Of a DNA stretch of 39,286 bases, positions 30,548 to 38,715 are shown one piece after another (within the stretch, counting starts at the first letter, position 1; each line of letters starts with the position of its first letter). Below the pieces are notes generated by a model. The model saw only the letters and a list, made by a program, of their open reading frames with translations. It had not been told where the DNA came from and did no database searches. The position numbers and the translations under genes were made by a program. The DNA is from Clostridia bacterium (GTDB lineage: Bacteria > Bacillota > Peptococcia > DRI-13 > SV3-B141): positions 1 to 39,286 of the forward strand of contig JAHDSB010000050.1 in assembly GCA_018433015.1 (NCBI GenBank). The letters are read 5' to 3'.

Positions 30548-33343
30548 TTATTTATCCATGTCAAAATTTGCAAGCCATGATCTTACCTTTTCAGATAAAT
30601 GTAGTGTATTACCAGCTAGATATTTATTGTGAGGCAAAGAATTGATAAAAATTTTCCCATATCGCTTGGAGACTATTCTTTTATCCAAAAGAACTACAAC
30701 ACCCCAATCATCGATGGTCCTAATTAATCTACCATAACCCTGCCTAAATCTAAGTACTGCTTGCGGTATGCTGTAACCATAAAAGCCATCTTTACCTTCT
30801 TTTTGAAACTCTTCTATTCGCGCCTCAACAATAGGTAAATTAGGGGGAAGAAAAGGTAATTTTACTATAATTAAAGTAGTCAAGGATTTGCCTGGTAGGT
30901 CAATTCCTTCCCAGAATGTGTTAGCTCCAAATACAATGGCATTAGGATTATTCTTAAGCTCATTAATTAAAGTATTCCTCCTACCATTAACCCCATCGGC
31001 AAACAGTTCCAATCCTTGTTGTCTCAAAGGGTTCACCAGCATTTCATAAAGTGAACGTAATTGTTTATGGGATGTAAATAAAACTAAAGAACCTCCCTGA
31101 GATACTTTCAAAAGTGTCAACAACGACTCCTTCACGGCCCTATTGTAGTGCTCTTCTCTAGTTCTAGCAGGCTCTGGTACACTGGTATCAACTAGTAGCA
31201 ATGACTGTTCGTCGTATAAAAAAGGAGATGATATTTTTATAGTATCTACCAATTCTTCCGGCAACCCTAGTTGCTCAATAAAAAATTTGAAATTACCATT
31301 TACACTTAGCGTTGCCGAAGTAAAAACTACAGACGTTTTATTGTTAAACAAAGACTCATAGAATAAATCACCTGTCTTTAAGGGGGTAATATTAAGGCGC
31401 AAATCCCTTCTATTGCCGTCTTTTTCCATCCAATAAACTTTATCTTCTTCTTGATCAGCGGCGAAAAAACATCTTATTAAGGTTTGGTTAGCCTCCATCA
31501 TTACTAGTGTTGTCCGTATATCCTTTAGGGAATCTTCTCCCTCTCCTTGCTTTGTATCTAGTATATTATAAAGATTTTTTAAATACTTAATTAAATCACT
31601 CAATTGTACCACCAAATTTTGGAATATTGTTTCCAAATGCTGCCACCAAACTTGATTTTTTGTATTGTTATTAATCCTTATATGTTCGGTAACCTGATTG
31701 TTGAGGTAATAATCAGCTAATTCTTGCTCTGTACCATTTATTTTTTTGATTACTGCTTCTATACTTATTATATTATTTTGTATTTCTTTAGCTAATTCTT
31801 GGTTATTCTCTTTAATTAGTGCTATTTTATTTTTGAACAATTGAACTATACTATTTCTTTTTAATAAATCACGCTTTCTCTGCATTTGATTAACAGTTTT
31901 ACGCAGTTCCCGTAGAGAAAAACTTTCACTAAATTGTTTTGTTCCTTCTTCCTCTAAATGATGGGCTTCGTCCACGATTAAATATTGATACTTAGGAAGT
32001 ATAGTTTCGCCCATCTTAACATCAGACAGTAAAAGGGCATGATTAACAATAATTAAATCAGCATTCTGGGCCTTTTGTTTAGACTTATGGTAAAAACAAT
32101 CTCTGTAGAAAGGACAGTCTCCTCCTAAACAATTTTCGCTGGAAGAAGCCAGTTGGGAAAAGAGTTCTGATTCTCCCTGTCGCAAATTAACACTATCCCT
32201 ATCTCCCGTACCATCTTGCTCCATCCACGTTGTAAGCCGAGCCATTACTATTTTTTCCTTCCAACTTAAGCCTTCGCTATTTTCTTTAGCTGCCTTCCAC
32301 TTGTATAGGCAAAGATAGTTAGCTCTTCCTTTCAATACTGCAGCTTTAAATGTAAAATTCAAAGCTTTTTTTAAGAATTTAATATCGCTGCGTAAAATCT
32401 GTTCCTGTAAGGCAATAGTATGAGTTGCTACAATAACTTTATCCCCTTGAGCAATAGCCCAGGTCAAGGCGGGAACTAGATAAGCTAAGGTCTTACCGAT
32501 TCCTGTACCTGCCTCCACAATTAAAAAGCGCTCCTGGCTAAAATTCTTGGCTACTGCTCTAAGCATTTCTAACTGTTGGTTTCTCTTTTGATAAGAATTA
32601 ATTGCTGACGCAATACTGCCGCCCGGCATAAACATTTGCTCTAATGAATCAATATCCCAAGGAATGGAAAAAGTACTTTTTTTCTCTTCCTCTCTATCTT
32701 CTTCACCATATCCTGCCGTTAGTCTCTGTGTGAAATCATAATTTTTTAAACTATCCTGGAGCAGATCTTGAAAGAATATAGCCAATCCTTCCCTAGTGTT
32801 TCTCAAAAAGTATACTATCTCTTCCAAAGTGCGAAGAGGTAAATTTTTAGCTTCTTCCAACAAAAATGTAAAAAGCTTTTCCAAGGCTTCAGCATCAGAT
32901 AAGGCCCTATGAACTTCTTCCCTCCTACCGATCAAGGTTGTAACTAAATGATTTAAACTATAGGAAGTCATCCTGGGACATAATATTTGAGCTAATTCCA
33001 ATGTATCTAAATAATGATTTGGTAAATTGTAACCTACGGCAGCTTGAAGAAAAGTTAAGTCAAAAGTTGCGTTATGAGCAACGATGACCTTATCCTTTAA
33101 TATATTTAACAATTCGTCCTTTATTTCCGAAAAAGCTACAGCATTTTTTACCATACTATCAGTTATTCCTGTTAAACGGGCAATATCCTCCGTAAGCTTC
33201 TTGCCAGGATGTATCAGGTGATTAAAAGTAACTTTTTCTCCTTCTTGGGAGTGATAAATTAACGCAACTTCTATAATTTTATCACTATTTATATCAAAAC
33301 CCGTCGTTTCTAGATCTAAAAATACCAAATCATTAATTTTCAT
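30548..33343 (-). CDS. dinG: DinG-type helicase with N-terminal DEDD exonuclease domain
   Basis: The 931-residue protein fuses a DnaQ-like 3'-5' exonuclease to an XPD/DinG superfamily 2 helicase. Exonuclease motifs: FLDLETTG (Asp10, Glu12), HNATFDLTF (Asp95) and HRALSDAEA (His145, Asp150). Helicase: Walker A EAGTGIGKT (277-285), DEAH box IVDEAHHLEEEG, and the last motif VLRFRQGYGRLIRTIDDWGV. Between motifs I and II, NYLC followed later by C-x4-C-x5-C (ENCLGGDCPFYRDC) matches the 4Fe-4S ligand spacing of E. coli DinG, so a cluster is expected. ATG at 33343 follows GAGGTATC, 9 bases after the DUF2889 gene. It likely unwinds R-loops or forked DNA. Confidence 0.94.
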   Translation of the reverse strand: MKINDLVFLDLETTGFDINSDKIIEVALIYHSQEGEKVTFNHLIHPGKKLTEDIARLTGITDSMVKNAVAFSEIKDELLNILKDKVIVAHNATFDLTFLQAAVGYNLPNHYLDTLELAQILCPRMTSYSLNHLVTTLIGRREEVHRALSDAEALEKLFTFLLEEAKNLPLRTLEEIVYFLRNTREGLAIFFQDLLQDSLKNYDFTQRLTAGYGEEDREEEKKSTFSIPWDIDSLEQMFMPGGSIASAINSYQKRNQQLEMLRAVAKNFSQERFLIVEAGTGIGKTLAYLVPALTWAIAQGDKVIVATHTIALQEQILRSDIKFLKKALNFTFKAAVLKGRANYLCLYKWKAAKENSEGLSWKEKIVMARLTTWMEQDGTGDRDSVNLRQGESELFSQLASSSENCLGGDCPFYRDCFYHKSKQKAQNADLIIVNHALLLSDVKMGETILPKYQYLIVDEAHHLEEEGTKQFSESFSLRELRKTVNQMQRKRDLLKRNSIVQLFKNKIALIKENNQELAKEIQNNIISIEAVIKKINGTEQELADYYLNNQVTEHIRINNNTKNQVWWQHLETIFQNLVVQLSDLIKYLKNLYNILDTKQGEGEDSLKDIRTTLVMMEANQTLIRCFFAADQEEDKVYWMEKDGNRRDLRLNITPLKTGDLFYESLFNNKTSVVFTSATLSVNGNFKFFIEQLGLPEELVDTIKISSPFLYDEQSLLLVDTSVPEPARTREEHYNRAVKESLLTLLKVSQGGSLVLFTSHKQLRSLYEMLVNPLRQQGLELFADGVNGRRNTLINELKNNPNAIVFGANTFWEGIDLPGKSLTTLIIVKLPFLPPNLPIVEARIEEFQKEGKDGFYGYSIPQAVLRFRQGYGRLIRTIDDWGVVVLLDKRIVSKRYGKIFINSLPHNKYLAGNTLHLSEKVRSWLANFDMDK

Positions 33344-33352
33344 GATACCTCA

Positions 33353-33793
33353 CTAACCGTTGACATGCCCATGAGAAAAATAATAGCATGTTCCCTTTAA
33401 TTCATTCCAATAAAATTTTTCGCACTCTTCCTTACTCTTATTAACATATACCCAGCGATAGCGCGCTTGTTTCAAAGCTTTAATAGTTTCTAGAAACATA
33501 TCAGTAAAGTGATAACAACCTTCACAGCCACCTATTTTTTCTTTTACTATTCTAGCTATCCCTGGTTTTACCCTTTGTCCCACAAGGTCTTGAGCCTTTT
33601 TCTCCACATCCTTACAGATATCATTTGGTGTTCTCATCATATATATTTTAACACTTTTTATCTGCAAATCCTGTAAGCCAGCACGCATTTCTAATACCAT
33701 TTCGTGAACTGTATCTACTAAAGTAGTACGAGCAAATAAATCGTCATCTACTTGTTTAACACTACAATTTTTAGTACGATCGAAAAGATACAA
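33353..33793 (-). CDS. DUF2889-like protein
   Basis: The 146-residue protein carries the DUF2889 pattern: an N-terminal beta part with RTTLVDTVHEMVLEMRAGL, a middle motif GQRVKPGIARIVKEKIGG, then CEGCYHFTDMFLETIKALKQ with the C-x-x-C/H cluster of the family. The C-terminus has CEKFYWNELKGTCYYFSHGH. No function is known. The start is TTG at 33793 (GGAGG 8 bases upstream). It directly precedes dinG by 9 bases and is probably co-transcribed. Confidence 0.7.
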   Translation of the reverse strand: MYLFDRTKNCSVKQVDDDLFARTTLVDTVHEMVLEMRAGLQDLQIKSVKIYMMRTPNDICKDVEKKAQDLVGQRVKPGIARIVKEKIGGCEGCYHFTDMFLETIKALKQARYRWVYVNKSKEECEKFYWNELKGTCYYFSHGHVNG

Positions 33794-33922
33794 TGATTTT
33801 TCCTCCTTATGCCATTAAAGTTTGCATTATTATATTTTAACAGACTTAGCATCATTAGCCTATACTTTATACTTGTACACCTATTTTTTCTGTGGCAAAA
33901 TAATGATACGAGGTGAAACAAA

Positions 33923-34246
33923 TTGGATCTTAAAACTATGCAAAATGAAGTTGACTCCTGGATCAACCAATTCGTTGAAGGTTATTGGAAACCGACAAGC
34001 ATGGCCTTATGTCTTGTTGAAGAGGTTGGAGAATTAGCTCGAGAAATTAACCATTTATATGGTGAAAAAAAGAAAAAACCTGAAGAAGCAGAGACTGATT
34101 TAGAACTGGAATTAGGAGACATTCTTTTTATAATTCTCTGTTTCGCTAATACCCACAAAATTGATTTAGATCATGCCTTTAAGCGAGTAATGGAAAAATA
34201 TAAACAAAGAGATACTAAACGTTGGACTTTAAAAGAAAAACCTTAA
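33923..34246 (+). CDS. MazG-like nucleotide pyrophosphohydrolase (YpjD type)
   Basis: The 107-residue protein is a single all-alpha NTP-PPase domain. The metal-binding motifs are EEVGELAREI (E-E-x-x-E near residue 28-32) and ELGDILFIILCFAN (E-x-x-D). Such proteins hydrolyse NTPs or dNTPs to monophosphates and clean up aberrant nucleotides. The start is TTG at 33923 after GAGGTGAAACAAA. It is divergent from the DUF2889-dinG operon and lies upstream of tRNA-Arg. Confidence 0.9.
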   Translation: MDLKTMQNEVDSWINQFVEGYWKPTSMALCLVEEVGELAREINHLYGEKKKKPEEAETDLELELGDILFIILCFANTHKIDLDHAFKRVMEKYKQRDTKRWTLKEKP

Positions 34247-34277
34247 CTTATTAATTATACCCTAAAACTACACTCCT

Positions 34278-34306
34278 TTGACTTTTCTTTTAAAATAGTT
34301 TATACT
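34278..34306 (+). promoter_or_regulatory. Sigma-A promoter for tRNA-Arg
   Basis: TTGACT (34278-34283), a 17-base spacer and TATACT (34301-34306), 33 bases before the tRNA. Confidence 0.85.
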
Positions 34307-34338
34307 CTTAGTTACTGTTAGTTTACAAGTGATGATTT

Positions 34339-34413
34339 ACGCCCGTAGCTCAGTGGATAGAGCACTGGCCTCCGGAGCCAGGTGCGTAGGTTCGATTCCT
34401 ATCGGGCGTACCA
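34339..34413 (+). tRNA. tRNA-Arg (CCG anticodon)
   Basis: A complete 75-base cloverleaf: acceptor ACGCCCG/CGGGCGT, D stem GCTC, anticodon stem CTGGC/GCCAG with loop CTCCGGA (anticodon CCG), T-loop GTTCGAT, discriminator A and encoded CCA. It reads CGG codons, which are rare in low-GC genomes. Confidence 0.96.
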
Positions 34414-34429
34414 GAAAAGATATTTATAT

Positions 34430-34470
34430 AACTCCTGTTCTTTTTAAGAACCAGGAGTTTTATTTTTTAT
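34430..34470 (+). terminator. Intrinsic terminator of tRNA-Arg
   Basis: AACTCCTG-TTCTT pairs with AAGAACCAGGAGTT with one bulge and is followed by TTATTTTTTATT. Confidence 0.88.
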
Positions 34471-34569
34471 TATGGACAAACAGCCAGATTCTCTATGCCC
34501 CTTACTATATTAAAAGATTTAGGTATTGCGTTAGCCTTTTAAGATAATTTAAATACTAGTGAAATAATT

Positions 34570-34637
34570 ATGCATTTACCTAGTGCACCCAGACAAATAA
34601 AATTTTTGTCTGGGCGCTAAGGTAAATGCATTTTTTA
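34570..34637. terminator. Long (about 27-bp) hairpin between tRNA-Arg and trmL
   Basis: Arms 34570-34597 and 34604-34631 pair almost fully (ATGCATTTACCT...CCCAGACAAA with small bulges). The plus strand continues TTTTTTATTATC, a good U tract; the minus strand is less T-rich. It probably serves as terminator for trmL and as backup for the tRNA transcript. The stem is unusually long. Confidence 0.7.
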
Positions 34638-34666
34638 TTATCTTATTATAATCTTCTTAGAAGAGA

Positions 34667-35128
34667 TCATATCATAGTTTCAAAATCATGTTGTCTAAAG
34701 GCCTCATAGACTATGATAGCCACAGAATTGCTTAAATTTAGAGAACGGTAGCTGGGACACATAGGAATTCTGAAACAATTGTGGGGATGATCTTTTCTAA
34801 GTCCCTCCGGTAAACCTTTCGTTTCTTTACCAAACATCAAATAAGCACCTTTTGGATAGCTTGTATCCGTATAGTTATGGGCCCCTTTAGTCGTTGCTAA
34901 AAACAACATTTCCGGATCTACAGTTTTTAAAAATTCCTCCAAGTTTTTATAAACATGAATATCTAAAGTATCCCAATAATCAAGGCCCGCTCGCTTTAAA
35001 TGTTTATCATCAATAGAAAATCCCAACGGTTCTACAAGATGAAGACTGCATCCTGTTACTGAACATGTTCGGGCTATATTACCAGTATTTGCAGGTATTT
35101 CTGGTTCGACTAATACAATATTAAACAC
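34667..35128 (-). CDS. trmL: tRNA (cytidine(34)-2'-O)-methyltransferase TrmL
   Basis: TrmL methylates the ribose of the wobble base in certain leucine tRNAs. The protein of about 153 residues is a minimal SPOUT methyltransferase: NIVLVEPEIPANTGNIARTC, then HLVEPLGFSIDDKHLKRAGL, the AdoMet-knot segments MFGKETKGLPEGL and FRIPMCPSYRSLNLSNSVAI. GTG at 35128 is chosen (AGGTGAG upstream); a GTG at 35137 overlaps that site. It overlaps the upstream YkgJ-like gene by 8 bases. TrmL acts on cytoplasmic tRNA. Confidence 0.94.
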   Translation of the reverse strand: MFNIVLVEPEIPANTGNIARTCSVTGCSLHLVEPLGFSIDDKHLKRAGLDYWDTLDIHVYKNLEEFLKTVDPEMLFLATTKGAHNYTDTSYPKGAYLMFGKETKGLPEGLRKDHPHNCFRIPMCPSYRSLNLSNSVAIIVYEAFRQHDFETMI

Positions 35129-35804
35129 AACTCTCACCTTTTTTCTTTACTTTTTCCCATAAATTATCAGGCAAAATCTCTTTTATTTTCAACTCATCAT
35201 AGTTAGTTTTACCTGTCCACACATTTTCCGGCCAATCTTGGCCTATAACAGCAGGATCATCAGCTTCATGAATAACCAACCCTTTTTCTTGGCCGCTCTC
35301 CCACCAAATTCTTACTAATTCATCCTCCCCGGAATTAACAAGATAATCCCTCATTTCACTGGCTTGAGGCGATAATTTTGTGCAAATATATGTTCTGCAC
35401 ACTAAAGGACGAGCCTCATAAATTAAACACTTATGAGTATGAGGATCTAAAAATATACATTTATCTTGGCAATCTCGGGCCAAGGTAATATCAACGGCTC
35501 TACCTTCTACTGTAATATATGTGTATCTCTGAAAGAATTGTGGTAAATCTAGGTCGGGGGCTATTTCCCTTTTTAGCCTTCTTACATCAATACTTGTAAG
35601 AGGGATCCTCTCCTGACAACAAATATTACAACCCTCACACTGTCCGGTATTACTCCTTAACCTAGTAAACTTTCCCTTAAGTATGTAAGCATCTAAGGCC
35701 TTAGTATAATCAGCTATGGTAGCATTATCATTATACAACAACACATCTATTCCATCCAGGTTCTCCCCAGTATACGGAGCTATTTCTACTGCCTTTTTCG
35801 ACAT
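35121..35804 (-). CDS. YkgJ-family cysteine-cluster protein
   Basis: The 227-residue protein has the YkgJ/UPF0153 metal-chelating pattern: CEGCNICC (C-x2-C-x2-CC) around residue 70, then CQDKC, and HKCLIYEARPLVCRTYICTK, the typical C-x-I/L-Y-x-x-R-P-x-x-C-R. The cluster probably binds Zn or Fe-S; the role is unknown. ATG at 35804 is chosen because GGGAGGTGTGACGGT precedes it, lying in the last codons of the MFS gene; the frame is open upstream but without support. The spacing suggests coupling with the MFS transporter gene and trmL. Confidence 0.82.
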   Translation of the reverse strand: MSKKAVEIAPYTGENLDGIDVLLYNDNATIADYTKALDAYILKGKFTRLRSNTGQCEGCNICCQERIPLTSIDVRRLKREIAPDLDLPQFFQRYTYITVEGRAVDITLARDCQDKCIFLDPHTHKCLIYEARPLVCRTYICTKLSPQASEMRDYLVNSGEDELVRIWWESGQEKGLVIHEADDPAVIGQDWPENVWTGKTNYDELKIKEILPDNLWEKVKKKGESCV

Positions 35805-35808
35805 ACCG

Positions 35809-37011
35809 TCACACCTCCCGATACATTTCTTTCCTACTTCGTGCAATATCATCTCTAATACTAGCTAAGATTATTGTCAGTACAATTGCAACAACCAAAG
35901 ATAACGAGGTAATCAGCAAGGCCTTAGGAATCCCCCACGTATCTGCAGCAATTCCTGTAAATGATATTCCTAGACCTCCCAAGCCATAAGCTAGCCCCAT
36001 AGTCATGCCGGAAGCTAACCCTGCCCTAGTGGGCAAGAGCTCCTGCCCAATAACTATAGTAACAGGTATTGTACCGGCGAGGAAAAAGCCAAGTAGACAT
36101 AATATCCATACCCTAAGTACATGCGAAGAATATAAATAAATAGGTAAAAGTAATAATGATACAGAAAAAGTAGCTAATAACAGTTTTCTTCCACCTGTTC
36201 TGGGATAGATATAGCCCATTACAAAACCTCCTAAGGTGCCTGCCAATAGAAAATATGTAAGATTTAAGCCTCCTGCTTGCTCACTAGCACCTTGAGAAAC
36301 CAGCCAAAGAGGGACAAATACTGATATGGCCGCAATAAGCCAGGATCTTAGAGCCACTATACTACTTAAAACAAGTAGTGGCCTATAATTATCGAATTTA
36401 AATTTCTCCTCTGTTTGCAACGTTGTAGTATATCCTGTATGTTCTGAAGAGTTCTTAGCTTTATTTATTAAAACAAACACAATAAAGATAATACCCGGAA
36501 TCACCATTAAAGTAAGGGCCTTTAAGCCCCAAACGCTAACCAGATATGCTGTTAACGCAGGGGATATGGCAAAACCTAAATTCCCCAGGCTACTGAATAA
36601 GGACATTTTTAAGGCTCGATCTTCTAAGCTAGCATTTTCTACAGCTTTAGTAGCCCCCAGGGGATGAAAGATAGCAGAACCAATAGCAGCCAAAGCAACC
36701 ATTAATATAAAAATAATATAGTTTTCAGCTAAATAGATAAAACACATGGGAACAGCAGTAAGAAGTATGGCAAAATTCAAAGACCATTTTTGAGGATCTT
36801 TGTCTATAATAAATCCCAAAAATGGCTGTAAAAAATTTGCAATAACTGATTGTATGGAAACAATTAAAGCTACTTTTGTATTACTAAGTTCCCACATCCC
36901 ACAAATAAAGGGAAGTAAAGGAGGAAGCATATTGGCATACAAATCTGACCAAAAATGCCCCCATGATACAATTACAGTTTGAAACCATTTTTTATTTTGC
37001 ACAGAAACCAC
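35809..37011 (-). CDS. MFS transporter of the fosmidomycin-resistance (Fsr) type
   Basis: The 400-residue protein has about 12 hydrophobic segments. The N-terminal motif WGHFWSDLYANMLPPLLPFI resembles the H-x-x-x-D-x-x-x-x-x-x-P-P-L-L opening of Fsr-like MFS proteins. The loop 2-3 segment QPFLGFIIDKDPQKW and the symmetrical GGFVMGYIYPRTGGRKLLL in the second half fit the MFS fold. Substrate is unknown; drug or small-acid efflux are options. The start is GTG at 37011 (AAGGA upstream), or GTG at 37002. It is first in the MFS-ykgJ-trmL run. Confidence 0.85.
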   Translation of the reverse strand: MVSVQNKKWFQTVIVSWGHFWSDLYANMLPPLLPFICGMWELSNTKVALIVSIQSVIANFLQPFLGFIIDKDPQKWSLNFAILLTAVPMCFIYLAENYIIFILMVALAAIGSAIFHPLGATKAVENASLEDRALKMSLFSSLGNLGFAISPALTAYLVSVWGLKALTLMVIPGIIFIVFVLINKAKNSSEHTGYTTTLQTEEKFKFDNYRPLLVLSSIVALRSWLIAAISVFVPLWLVSQGASEQAGGLNLTYFLLAGTLGGFVMGYIYPRTGGRKLLLATFSVSLLLLPIYLYSSHVLRVWILCLLGFFLAGTIPVTIVIGQELLPTRAGLASGMTMGLAYGLGGLGISFTGIAADTWGIPKALLITSLSLVVAIVLTIILASIRDDIARSRKEMYREV

Positions 37012-37107
37012 CTAGATCCTTATACTAATTCTCCTCCAGATAATTATACACAAATTTAATTTAACTTACTATCGATTTTGCCCTATATCACACCTCATTA
37101 TTGCGCC

Positions 37108-38388
37108 TTATCCTTCTTCACTTTTTCCCTCTTCCCCATCTTCCCCTTCTTTCTTATCTTCCTCTTCTGCTCCCTCTCCTTTTTTCATTTCAATACTTTC
37201 AATCTCGCCTTTAATGTTCATTTCAAACTCCTGACCATCTTTTGTTTTAATCTTTACTACTGTTTTTTTTTCGTCCTCATTTTTACCAGCTTCTTTATCT
37301 CCCGGATTATCTTTATTATCTTGTTTTTCTTCACCTTCTGAGCCCTTCTGATTTTCTTTTCCATCCTTGGCTTGCTTTTCTTCAAGCATCTTAATTCTTT
37401 CATCTAGTAAAGAAATATTATCTTTGGTAATTGAACGTACAGGGATAAAACGTACGGGAACTTCTTGCACGCCATTAGTAATCTGTTGTTCATAATCCCA
37501 TGGTTCATCTTTACTTAAATCCTCAGCAGTCTGTACAAGCAATTTAGCTAAGAGATCTGGACGCATATCTATTTCACCTGTATGCTCCTTTTTCTTTAGG
37601 GCATCCAAGGCCTGGAGCTCTGTGGCTACTCCGAAGGTTTTTATTTTATCCTTATCTTCACTTTCTTTAACTTTATTAATTACTTCCGTTGTGCTTTCCG
37701 CAGCATGGCATAAGATGGCCTGAGGGGCGGGAGTTTTAGCTAAATATTTGTTAACAGTATCACCCACACTGCTTTCCTTTTCAAGTTCTTCTACTGTTAC
37801 CTTACCAACCCTCTTATCATGCTTTAAAATGTTTAAATTGCCTTGCAGTAAATCCCGGAAAACAGGGTTATCCTGAGGCCCCGTAATTATTAGAACCTCT
37901 CCTACATCTTTCCCTGCTAAATTTTCCAACATCTGCTGTGCCTGTATTTCTCCTGTTCTTTCATAATCAGGTGCTAAATAAGCTTCGCAAGCAAAATCTT
38001 GGGGTAGTTTATTATAACAAATAACTTTTATACCCTGGCTTTGTAAAGCCTCCAAGCTTTTAGTAATCTCTGAAGTTTCAACAGGTTCTATAACAAGAAC
38101 TTTTACCTTTTCTTTTACAGCCTTTTGGATATTTTCTTGCTGTAAAGAGCTATTATTCTGTGCATCTAGCCAGAGAATTTCCATTTTCTTTTCCTTGGCT
38201 TGTTTATCAACCATCATTTTTAATATTTGATAATCATCGCCTTTTGTATCTGCTGAACTTACTGCAATCTTAACTTTATTGTTGCCTTCATCAAGTTTTG
38301 GTTTAGTTTGTGGATTTTGCCCGCAACCCGTTAGTACTGTTGTCACAAAAAATATTACCGCTATAAAATAAGTTATTATCTTTCTCAT
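37108..38388 (-). CDS. Periplasmic-binding-type lipoprotein with a highly charged C-terminal tail
   Basis: A lipoprotein signal (hydrophobic FIAVIFFVTTVLTGCGQ, lipid-carrying Cys22) is followed by a sugar-type periplasmic binding fold (about 37-325): KVKIAVSSADTKGDDYQILK, VKVLVIEPVETSEITKSLEA, VLIITGPQDNPVFRDLLQGN, ILCHAAESTTEVINKVKES. From about residue 330 it continues with a lysine/glutamate-rich segment, a small strand-like piece (KKTVVKIKTKDGQEFEMNIK) and an acidic end (EGAEEEDKKEGEDGEEGKSE). No permease or ATPase gene is adjacent, so it may sense rather than import. ATG at 38388 follows TGGTGGTGTCTGGAT. The ligand is unknown. Low complexity makes the tail look AT/GA-biased, but it is in frame with the rest. 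Confidence 0.85.
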   Translation of the reverse strand: MRKIITYFIAVIFFVTTVLTGCGQNPQTKPKLDEGNNKVKIAVSSADTKGDDYQILKMMVDKQAKEKKMEILWLDAQNNSSLQQENIQKAVKEKVKVLVIEPVETSEITKSLEALQSQGIKVICYNKLPQDFACEAYLAPDYERTGEIQAQQMLENLAGKDVGEVLIITGPQDNPVFRDLLQGNLNILKHDKRVGKVTVEELEKESSVGDTVNKYLAKTPAPQAILCHAAESTTEVINKVKESEDKDKIKTFGVATELQALDALKKKEHTGEIDMRPDLLAKLLVQTAEDLSKDEPWDYEQQITNGVQEVPVRFIPVRSITKDNISLLDERIKMLEEKQAKDGKENQKGSEGEEKQDNKDNPGDKEAGKNEDEKKTVVKIKTKDGQEFEMNIKGEIESIEMKKGEGAEEEDKKEGEDGEEGKSEEG

Positions 38389-38536
38389 ATCCAGACACCA
38401 CCATAAGCTTTTCTTAATCTTAGTATGATGAATAATTCTAAAAATATGAGTTAGCTAAGAGTATTAATTACTAGATTTCTTGGGCATTCTAATTAATAGG
38501 TAACTTTCGGAATATTATTAAGGGGGGTGATTTATT

Positions 38537-38698
38537 ATGAAGGGATATATTTGTCCTACCTGCGGAAAAACCGGAAAACTACCATCCTTCTGCTGTGGGG
38601 AGAGCATGGTGCAACGAGGAATGTATTACTGTGACAAATGTAAGGCTCAAGCAAATTCAGCAGGAGACTGCTGTGGTGCTCCGATGAGACAATTATAA
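38537..38698 (+). CDS. 53-residue protein with two desulforedoxin-like Cys4 sites
   Basis: This frame has a very strong ribosome site (AAGGGGGGTGATTTATT before ATG at 38537). It contains two copies of one Cys4 pattern: C6-x2-C9...C19-C20 (ICPTCGKTG...FCCGESM) and C32-x2-C35...C45-C46 (YCDKCKAQA...DCCGAPM). The two halves have identical 10-residue spacing and each ends in CCG-x-x-M, the ending of desulforedoxin and of the N-terminal iron site of desulfoferrodoxin (CCGxPM). It may bind two iron or zinc atoms. It is followed by a terminator and stands alone. The exact family is not recognised; metal binding is inferred from the eight ordered cysteines. Confidence 0.75.
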   Translation: MKGYICPTCGKTGKLPSFCCGESMVQRGMYYCDKCKAQANSAGDCCGAPMRQL

Positions 38699-38715
38699 TA
38701 CTTATCTTTTAAAAC

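Noticed and set aside
34329-34547. 72-residue plus-strand open frame over tRNA-Arg
   Set aside because: It contains the tRNA and its terminator and has no ribosome site or family resemblance.
37078-37341. 87-residue Phe/Leu-rich plus-strand frame
   Set aside because: It is the complement of the Glu/Lys-rich tail of the lipoprotein gene; hydrophobic composition results from reading GAA/AAG codons backwards.
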